Positions 56,701-64,000 of a stretch of 64,000 nucleotides of DNA are shown piece after piece (positions within the stretch are counted from its first letter, which is position 1; each line of letters begins with the position of its first letter). The DNA lies in contig JAHQIW010006039.1 of the NCBI GenBank assembly GCA_019055375.1, positions 1 to 64,000 of the forward strand. Direction: 5' to 3'. Below the pieces are notes generated by a model, which saw only the letters and a list, made by a program, of their open reading frames with translations, was not told the origin of the DNA and did not search any database. The position numbers and the translations under genes are program-made. Source of the DNA: Parelaphostrongylus tenuis (lineage: Eukaryota > Nematoda > Chromadorea > Rhabditida > Metastrongylidae).

Positions 56701-59700
56701 CGTTTCACTCACCAGTGTGTTTGTGATCTACAATCGCAAAGTGCACTATGGAGGAAGTTTACGTTTGTGACCTTGAAAAAGAATTCTAACTTCTAAAATC
56801 GTAATCAAAGTCTTCAAAAGTGGGACACTGCCACGATGCTTTTTTTTAGGGCCGCAATTGGTACTTTCATGCTTTGGCAGTGATCTTCTGGGCCGTGATG
56901 TTATCCGTGGATACGGTGCTCTTCCAATACCAACAATCCCTGGAAGGTATACTTGTTTTTGATTTCATTTGGAACGATTTTCTTTAAATTAAAATCGCTG
57001 GAGCGCCGTGGCCAATCGGTTGTAAAGCTCGTCGCGGCTCCTGCGGGCCAAACCCACCCCCGACACTCTCTGGCAGTTAACAACAACGCCCTATGGAGCG
57101 CCACAGCCAGGCTATCCCCGAGATTGCAAAGAGACTCGCCCAACCAGCATTCTAAGGCGCTCAAGAAGAAAACGAAAAAGGATAAATGCTAGAAGTTGTG
57201 AAATGCGGACAGTGAAAAACACTCTGTGAGGACGGCTTAATAAAGTATCTTGAAAGTTCGAAATCATAGCTTTATGCTATTACGAATACTTTCCTTATGT
57301 AGCACAATTCTGGATGTGCCGTTTAAAACACGCTTGGTATCTGATATAATCGTGCGTCTCGGGATTTAATTGTCTCGTCTCACAAATTCTTTCATCTTTG
57401 CGGAGGCGTGAAATCAATTTAAAAATTGTTTGTTATGAACTAAATATGCATACGATCACCTTCGGCCCCGCGTGCGCCTCGACAAGCATTGTAACCACTC
57501 AACCACGGCTCTATTTTTTCTACGAATTTCAACAATCTATATTTATCTAGTGTTGTTGTTGAAGCAATTCCTTACTCAATTCGAAGTGAAAAAACCCATT
57601 ACTAGATTGTGTAATGTAATATGCCCATCAAAGAATTTTGAACTCATTATGTTTCCAGTCACATCCGCGTTGTACCATGCTTTGTTCCTGAGGCATCGTC
57701 GAGTTATCAAAAATTTGTTGGAATCATTAATGGAAGAAGACCGGAATTTCTCGACCCTGCCCATGTTGCGAAGCCAGACGCTCGCCACGGTTCGTTCCGT
57801 CTATCGCATCCCTGGAAACTTCTCATTTATTGGTTGTTTTTTATGAATTTTATGAATTATATTCTATGCAACAAGGGTGTTGATTGGTCGTCTGGTGCTG
57901 GGTGACTGTTATAATTGATGTTTAACGTATACTATTTCAGAGAAACAGTAGAGACCAAGTTTTTTGAGAAATTTGTTCATTGTTTTCCGAAAAGATTCAA
58001 TGCTTTGGAATTAATCTCAATATTTAAGAAAAGGTGCAGAGCTCCTCATATTCCATGTCACTATCAATTCGCAGACGTAAAAGGTGGCGAAATAGGGTGT
58101 TCTGAAGGAATAGTCGTTTTCTTCAGGAAAGCGTTTAAAAGATGATGGACTATGATGAAGGAAGTTACGTCAGTTGCTGAAAGATGAATGGTCGCTTATG
58201 CACCAATTTCATAAAATGTCAGTCACGCATAGTTTAATCCAAATCAACAATGATATTACCACATTCACATTCCTTAATTCTTTTCAAAAAGCGCCCTACC
58301 CAATTGTTTTCATCATTATCAAAACTCCTGTTGGTAAGGAAAACAATTTCGTCCAAAACTTTACCTTCTTTTAGCCAACACTTGATAAAATTTCTCAGCG
58401 TACACTTAATATCGTGATGAAGGTACTGTTGATTGAATACGGAAACTACGACAACAATACCTATCAACATATTTTGAGCCTTTCGTGACGTATGCTATGG
58501 TACTAATATACAACAAGAGACGTGTTTCATTACAGCCTCGTCAGTTGCACGGTGCTTTTCGGTTCAAACAGTTCCGCGGGAAGATATCCCCTAAATACGG
58601 GAGGCAATGCCGAAATTTCTACATGCGCCGCTGAATGACAAAATCACCCAACGGGCAGTGTTTTACGTTTCTTTTCTACTGTTTCTGAGACTTCACTCAA
58701 AACAATGCAATCTGGTAACATATTATGAAACTTTCATGTCTGTTATGACAGCTGACCGAAGCAAAAGGCAGCACCATGCAACTGACGAGGCAGTAATGCT
58801 AAAACACGTGTTTTGCACTGTATAAGTGCCATGACAGACCTAATGAAAAGCTCAAAATATGTTATTAGATCATATTGTTCTGAGCGAGACCTCAAAAACA
58901 GTAGAAAGAATGGTGTGGAGAAAACCATTTATCGATTAGAACCATCGAGAATACTGCATATTGAGATCATTGCGCTTCGTCCAATTTGTGTATCAACACG
59001 TGACGCTGAAAGCAGTACGTTCTTTCATACATGTGCCAGCGCACTAACATGAATCACGTGTGGTGTAGACATTTTGGCTGACATAATCCTACACGACTCA
59101 TTTCTCTTGTTACTTACTTCACTGTACGAAGCTTTCTGCAGGAGTTTGTGCCTTAGTTATTGCGAGTTTAGTAATGAACAGCAATGTGTTAACACATTCC
59201 GGGCAACGCGTATTTCCGTTGGATTGGAGTAAGAATTCTCTACGCACTCTTTTCAATGTTTATTTTCTGCAATACCTAGACAAAGACGCAAAGAACTGGT
59301 TTCTGGGCAAGACTGCAAGAACATGTGAGTTGCCTTGCAACTCTCATTGTTTTCAAAAGATGAAGAACATCGTCAATGAATCATCGAAGGATTTTTCGGT
59401 GTTTTTTTCTTGCGCCTGTTTGATAACTGTGTCCATTTGGCTTCACACCGGATAGAAAGGATATGTCGCCCCAATGGTGTGTCATGTTGGAGCGGTCATA
59501 CTATCTCGTTAGTGTGAAAGCGCACATCTCGCTCGCTCTCGACTCAAAAGAGTCAGAGGTATCCTCGTCAAATTCTTAATTGAGTTCTAACATCAGCACC
59601 TCTCGTCACTTCTTATCGACGCATCACCAGTACGAAACAAGCAGAACCGTTTCACAGCATTGCAAAAGGAAGTCGTTTGCACATTAACAGTTCATTCCGC

Positions 59701-60332
59701 ACTATGTTTGCTGAGAAGATCTTTACTCAAGCCGTGTTTACCTGGAACATGACTTTGGACATAGGGCAACCATATCACCAAACGAGTTTTCATCAAAAAG
59801 ACAGATTTTGACGATTGATTTTGTGTAAATTACTTAACGAGTTTTTATGGACCACATCTGGTGTACTAAGTCTGATAAGATAACCCTCAAATGAATGTCG
59901 AAACACGACAATATTCTTTGTTGCAAAGGAAATTGCGGGAATCATCATGCATACAGACCAAATGCAGCTACATTCGTTCTAGCCTTGAAATGTTGAATCA
60001 ACGGAATATTCCCTTCATGTCCTATTCAGCAAGTGCATTGCAACAGATGTGGTTGTAAGCGTTATTGAAGTTGTTTCACCTCATCAGCTTATCGTCCTCG
60101 TTATTTTGATGAAATAATGAACAATTTAGCAACTAGAGTATCCACTCAAGGAAAAGTGACGATTCGAGTGGACGTTGTTTTGAAGGACATCAAAAAGTTC
60201 GACTTCCAAATAGTACCCAGGAGAGGATCAACTTCTTATGAAGCGCCTGTGACAGACCTGTCAAAATTAACGTTAAAAAAAACAAAGTGTAAGTGTATCA
60301 TTATTAGGTTCAAGCTACATATTTCATCTTAA
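53725..60332 (+). CDS. B9D1: B9 domain-containing protein 1 (MKSR-1-like), four exons found, N-terminus missing
   Basis: B9D1 (C. elegans MKSR-1) belongs to the MKS module at the ciliary transition zone, where B9 proteins help gate membrane-protein entry. Exons: 53725-53899, 56850-56946, 57659-57789 and 60130-60332. Every junction has AG/GT and phases fit (1, 2, 1), rebuilding conserved codons, for example STNPFK then W-PQLVLS. Order of motifs: FPEIPSLCVKFSMSFGPDW, LTFTATFSSTNPF, VIRGYGALPIPTIPG, VVPCFVPEASSSYQKF, GRRPEFLDP, ATRVSTQGKVTIRVDVV. This is the whole B9 domain apart from its first strand. About 201 residues are covered; the human protein has about 204. A GTAAGT after 60288 could add a further exon. 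The alternative start at 53680 (ATG) reads through the acceptor and lacks the first strand. Introns of about 3.0, 0.7 and 2.3 kb hold SINE-like repeats. Confidence 0.9.
54260..54425 (-). repeat. Second copy of the repeat at 42.6 kb
   Basis: It shares a CTAGGACGTTCCCACGTGATTG phrase and CTTGAGAACTTC with 42590-42785. It lies in B9D1 intron 1 as numbered here. Confidence 0.4.
54830..54900 (+). repeat. Short direct repeat shared with 56055-56115
   Basis: ATAATCATGATCCATAGGAG and the following TGATCAGTTATGGTACAATG resemble ATAACCATGATTGATAGGAA and TGATTAACCATAGTACGATG about 1.2 kb downstream. Both lie in the same intron of the B9D1-like gene. Confidence 0.4.
56370..56680 (-). mobile_element. Palindromic tRNA-derived SINE-like unit in B9D1 intron
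   Basis: The arms at 56455-56530 (minus) and 56585-56664 (plus) are close inverted copies with GTTCTAGTCCCGCC and CGCGAAAGTTTTGC. The 54-bp spacer includes ATAGCATAGAAAGAGCGATG. The right unit has its full head (GGGCGTCAGTAGTGTAACGG); the left unit lacks it but carries the long tail (minus strand GTATACATTTATAACATCATACCACCGC, then TTAAGTAAAAAGAAT). It is thus the same composite as at 9485-9850 in the opposite orientation. The left boundary is approximate. It lies about 170 bp before the exon at 56850, so the pre-mRNA would contain a stem of about 80 bp. Confidence 0.8.
57000..57245 (+). repeat. tRNA-derived SINE-like repeat, family S4
   Basis: The head GGAGCGCCGTGGCCAATCGGTTG gives the A-box region. 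The body has CACTCTCTGGCAGTTAACAAC, CTATGGAGCGCCACAGCCAGGC and GCAAAGAGACTCGCCC, then GAAGAAAACGAAAAAGG and TTAATAAAGTATC. It lies within the short B9D1 intron between 56947 and 57658. Confidence 0.75.
57465..57520 (-). repeat. S4 head fragment
   Basis: The minus strand reads GAGCCGTGGTTGAGTGGTTAC, then AATGCTTGTCGAGGCGC, matching the head of the copy at 49010-49195. The rest of the element is missing. Confidence 0.5.
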
Positions 60333-60429
60333 TCCTGTAAAAAGCCAATTAAGTCCATAATATAAAGCATATATAATACTTACAAAGTCATGTAAGGTTT
60401 TAAATCGGTAGAGCTGAGGAGATATCAGG

Positions 60430-60880
60430 CTGGCAATTAGGTTTTGTTGCGCCAAAAAAACTTTTTTTCAACAAAACGGTTTATCAACCACTAACAAATA
60501 AACATCTCTAATCAATATACGCACCAATGGAATCAATAATGTTGTCAAGTTTTTGCTAATTTCTCGATGCCTCGACGATACAATCCTGGCGTTTTGTAGC
60601 GAAACACTCAAACACGTGCTTAATCACATCAGCAAATTTGGCCAAGCGTTTTCCTGCGAAGGAATGTTGCTACGATTGGAGAGACTTCAGTCACTTGGAG
60701 CAGCATGTAGGCTATACGATGGATGAATTAAACGATCCCACCCTAAATCTCCAATCTTTTGCAATGTCGGACGCGCTATATATGGACGAGCGTTGTCTTG
60801 ACGCCGTTTCAATATAGCTGTCGCAGCCGATTTTGAAGTGTTATTGTAGCTATTACGAAACTTTCTGAACTATTTTTGTG
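60430..60880 (-). pseudogene. Mariner transposase relic, second lineage (D34D spacing kept)
   Basis: On the minus strand, from 60800 downwards, the frame reads QDNARPYIARPTLQK, IGDLGWDRLIHP and SLHAAPSD, ending at a stop where the family normally continues YHLF. The aspartates at 60797-60795 and 60692-60690 are separated by exactly 34 residues, the mariner D34D signature. Downstream sequence keeps further C-terminal similarity in shifted frames. No clear N-terminal half was found. It differs from the Hsmar1-like copies at 14 and 17 kb and so is a separate mariner lineage. It lies just past the B9D1 gene. Confidence 0.75.
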
Positions 60881-62885
60881 TAGTTCGTAGACCGACCACC
60901 CTGTGGTTAGGTGCTCTACATAGGTTTTGCACCCTTTCGGTTGCAGAATGACCAAAGAAACTCAGGCAAGAGCGTTTACGAATTTGAGTTTTGAAACATT
61001 CATTCTAAAGAAATAGTAGAAGAAAGTTCTTTACAGTTGCAAAAAAGAAAATGGGTCGTATAATATATTCAAAATCTCGAGATCACGAGCTTTTGAATGA
61101 CATAATACAGCAAGAAAGGACCAAGAAAAAAAAACTATTGTGAATAAGTAAAAATAATAAAGAAATAGGAAAAATCTTAGTTGCCAACCTAATAATCGTG
61201 ACTATACAGTAGTGATATTTAGCACCATACTGAACACAAAATAACTTTCGCCTTTTGCGAATACTATCACAATCTCTTTTTCAAGTATATTTCTTTGCAA
61301 GAATCAGATCCACAAAAGTAAGTGCGTAAATGGAATGAAAAATTGATAGTAGGTTTCCTTTTCGAAAAGACTATTGTGAAAGAAGAAGCCTCTTCTCTTT
61401 CAGAAAAGAACTGAGAACCAATCATTGTTGAGCCCAGTGCAAAGTGAGGACAATGTGGGATACGCATCACCAACCCAGCCTTCCGAGAATATGCCGCAAC
61501 CATTGCCAAAGCTCGAGGATTAAATCGAGAAAATTGTGAATGCTCTACTTCTACTCTGTATATAAATAAATTTGAAAGGATTTTTCAATTCACTACGTTT
61601 GTAAATCTAATTTCTTTTTATCCCAAGTTAAAACAGCAATGAAAACACGTTTCTATCTATGCAAGATTAGATATCTATGCTCTCTATATGTCGCATAATC
61701 GCCTTGGATCACCAGAACACAAGGCAAAATAGTATGATAAGAAGTTCTAAGTCATGTATGCGACTTTGTTTCCTCTGTTCGGAAAAGTGTTGAACGGCAT
61801 ATGAGAAAATTTGGCCGCCAGTGTGAGTTATCAAAAAGCAATCGATGAAACAGTCTATTAAGAAGCGAAATCTATAGAAGGATCTTAAGTACTCAAGAAG
61901 TCATCCGTTGGATAGTGGCTAACGATTTAACCCATCACATAGGGTAAGGAGAACGTCAAGGAGATCGCTATCTAGGTAATTCATTGTGTAACGTTTGTTT
62001 GTAAAAGTACAAATGCATTCAAACTAAAAGTGCTCTGATACTAATCAAAGAATACTAGGTGATGCATTCATATCAAAAGAAAAAGTCATTCGATGATGAT
62101 GAATCTCTGAAAGACTCGACAAAATGCAATAAAGTGCGAAAGAAAGGCGCATTAGTCTGTTTTGTTTAACAAGGATAGCAGAACAATGAAGTAACACAAA
62201 CATCCTTAACAAACAAAGATACTGGCTTTTCTTTCCTGTCAGTTATCCACTTTTGTACTTCTTCCCACTGCCGACGGCAAAATTCATTCATGGGCTTAAA
62301 TCAACTTTTCCTTTTCAAGCTAAACGTAAGAGAAAAATCCCTTGCTCGTTTGTCAGCCGATGAAGACCAATCACCTCGGATTGTTAGACACTGCTAAACA
62401 GTCTATTTGAATGCATTAAACGTTGCGCATTAAGAAGAAAGCTTGCGATTGTTGCAGAAAGCAATAATCGCATGCTTTCTTCTCCATACTTCTTGTAAGA
62501 GCATGATGTCATCAAGAACAAGCACATCTTAGAACGATAGAAAAAATGATTGCCTAACCTGCTACGAATGAGAAACTACAAACTTAATTGCAGAGTAATA
62601 CATGAAACTTTTGGAGTTTTACACTAGAAATCGAGTTTCGGTATACCAAGTAAAATTATGCTGGAAATACTACTGTCATAGTGATGTTAATATGAAAAAG
62701 TTGTCTAAAAATTAAATTGTAAATAATCTCTTCAATTGACGATTCACAGAAAATCAGTCACTGCTGTGGGGTGTTCTGGTTGATGAAATGATATCTAAAA
62801 CGCGTCTAACGCTGATATGGAGTTCGTTTTACTTAGAGGGTCCGCTAAGAGCAAGCCTATAGCAAAAATCACCATTACTCTGATG
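60881..62885. other. No gene recognised
   Basis: A minus-strand frame at 61509-61267 (80 aa; AAYSRKAGLVMRIPHC near its start) is open further upstream but has no known motif and no good splice sites. Nothing else is visible. Confidence 0.4.
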
Positions 62886-62888
62886 CTT

Positions 62889-62926
62889 AATGCTCTGACG
62901 AAGGTGGTGGCGCCAAAACGTTAGTC
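62889..62926 (+). ncRNA. Decayed hammerhead-like motif
   Basis: CUGACGA (62895-62901) fits the CUGANGA core. It is followed by a GGUGG/GCGCC stem II region and AAAACGUU where GAAACGUH is expected. Loss of the conserved G12 should abolish cleavage. Stem I keeps three pairs. Position and sequence resemble the Penelope-associated motif at 3813-3847. Confidence 0.4.
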
Positions 62927-63169
62927 ATCAATTTTTGAGGAAAAGCAGTACCAACTTCGTCCAAGTTTTGAATAAAGAAAAGGACTTTTCATATATTATC
63001 TTGTTATTTAGCGAACCATCCATCCTGCAGCAGTCGCATCAAATATTCGCTACCATCCTATTGGTTGAAAACGACCTTTCCTTCAACTTCGACATTACAA
63101 ATCGATCACACATTCTACGGTTATTGAACGAAAACACGAAGTTATCCATAAAGCTTATGCATTTATTTC

Positions 63170-63204
63170 GCCGACGTTCGTCGCATTTCGTCGTCTTCAG
63201 AGCC
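63170..63204 (-). ncRNA. Decayed hammerhead-like motif, inverted to the one at 62.9 kb
   Basis: The minus strand shows GGCU-CUGAAGA and, after a CGACG-rich segment, GAACGUC-GGC. It matches both ends of the motif at 3813-3847, but stem II no longer pairs and one A of GAAA is missing. It is probably a relic of a Penelope terminal repeat. Confidence 0.35.
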
Positions 63205-64000
63205 GAATATCAAAGAATATCATTAAAAATAAGTTAACGACATTACAATAAGCAGACATTTGAAATACTCTAGATAAGTTAACAATAAAAAAGTCACATA
63301 GAAGAATAAGAGCGATTGCAATTCATATACAGGTATAGAATTTGTGTGCTATTGAATTATTAAGAGTAAATTTGTTTTCCTGTAAAGCTATGTTCCATAT
63401 CTGCTGCGGCTATCGATTTGGAAAAAAAAAAACGAAATTTGCTCGGAATCTATAAATCAGCATTCTTCCTATAATGATGCCGACAAAAGACCATTGAAAT
63501 GATAGATAGGAAAGCTCGAAATATCCAAAACTTTCAAATTTTCTCATCACTACGTTTGTAGTCTTAACAACTGGAGTCGCTTCTGGTAGAGATTAATGGA
63601 ACATTTTGAGTTACGCATGTACTTCATAGAAATTCCAAAGTTTCGTATGAACTACATTGGGTTTCGGCATTTATTACATCAAAATGTTACAAAGCTGCAT
63701 AAATTTACTGATGAAAATTTTAGTATAAACCATTGTCATCGAGTCAATATAAAAAAACTCATTTATTCTGTTGAAGTACCAACACATTTTGTCTCCTTCG
63801 AAGGCGTTTTTTGAATGATGCTAATGTTTTGAAAATACCGATGACTGACATGAAAACTTGAGCATGATCACTTCGGTCTTGAGGGATAAGAATAATGTTA
63901 TTTCAGTTAAGAGTACGCTGCTTGCTGTTTCAGTCTAGTTGTGCTTCTTCAAAAGTGTCGTGTCGTTTCCCGTTGCGCGTGAATGTTAGTTCCAAACAAC
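63205..64000. other. No gene seen
   Basis: AT-rich to the end of the window. The frame 63596-63814 (72 aa) has no recognisable feature. Confidence 0.45.

Noticed and set aside
57472..57846. 124-aa open frame
   Set aside because: The real coding sequence here is the 131-bp B9D1 exon at 57659-57789 in a different frame; the long frame ignores the splice sites and has no homology.
59420..59480. Candidate B9D1 exon around NCVHLASHR
   Set aside because: It has a weak resemblance only, and it lies after the exon it should precede.
1..64000. CRISPR array, operon or prokaryotic feature
   Set aside because: The evenly spaced repeats seen are diverged ~165-bp units without unique spacers, and the two genes have introns; the window is eukaryotic.

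Overview
The window looks like AT-rich, gene-poor nuclear DNA from a nematode, most likely a strongylid (hookworm-like) species. Three things point there: an intact RTE-type LINE of the kind common in hookworm genomes, Hsmar1/bandit-type mariner relics, and small exons bounded by nematode splice signals (TTTCAG or TTTTAG acceptors, GTAAGT donors), including a probable trans-splice acceptor. The species is an inference; no search could be run.

Two cellular genes could be assembled exon by exon. On the minus strand, 44905 down to 40932, five exons with matching phases encode a complete 166-residue mitochondrial ATP synthase delta subunit (ATP5F1D). On the plus strand, 53725 to about 60332, four exons with matching phases encode a B9-domain protein of the B9D1/MKSR-1 type, a ciliary transition-zone component; its N-terminal exon was not found. 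Introns of both genes are full of repeats.

Most of the rest is mobile DNA. Positions 1-205 are homopolymer, followed by an RTE LINE (about 205-3492) with an unbroken endonuclease-reverse transcriptase frame. Next is a 5'-truncated Penelope-like element on the minus strand (3800-4880) with a GIY-YIG domain and a hammerhead-ribozyme-like motif. Two related non-coding elements, 8541-12516 and 22281-25347, begin TTAA-CCCCTAA and end in the reverse complement; they are built from degenerate units of roughly 135-180 bp. Three mariner relics lie at 14.05, 17.05 and 60.4 kb. From 5 kb to 57 kb there are many tRNA-derived SINE-like repeats of at least five kinds.

The most unusual signal is that several tRNA-like repeats occur as head-to-head inverted pairs. 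Three such units (9485-9850, 33903-34196, about 46430-46846) are bounded by direct repeats of 13, 12 and about 8-11 bp, so the whole palindrome appears to move as one unit. In the first, both arms still fold as complete tRNA cloverleaves. A second signal is a set of hammerhead-like cores: one in the Penelope relic, one with a canonical CUGAUGA/GAAA core in the sense direction inside intron 1 of the ATP synthase delta gene, and two decayed ones near 62.9-63.2 kb.

Long stretches (roughly 12.5-14, 17.9-19.5, 25.3-29.5, 30.3-33.9 and 61-64 kb) show no recognisable gene.
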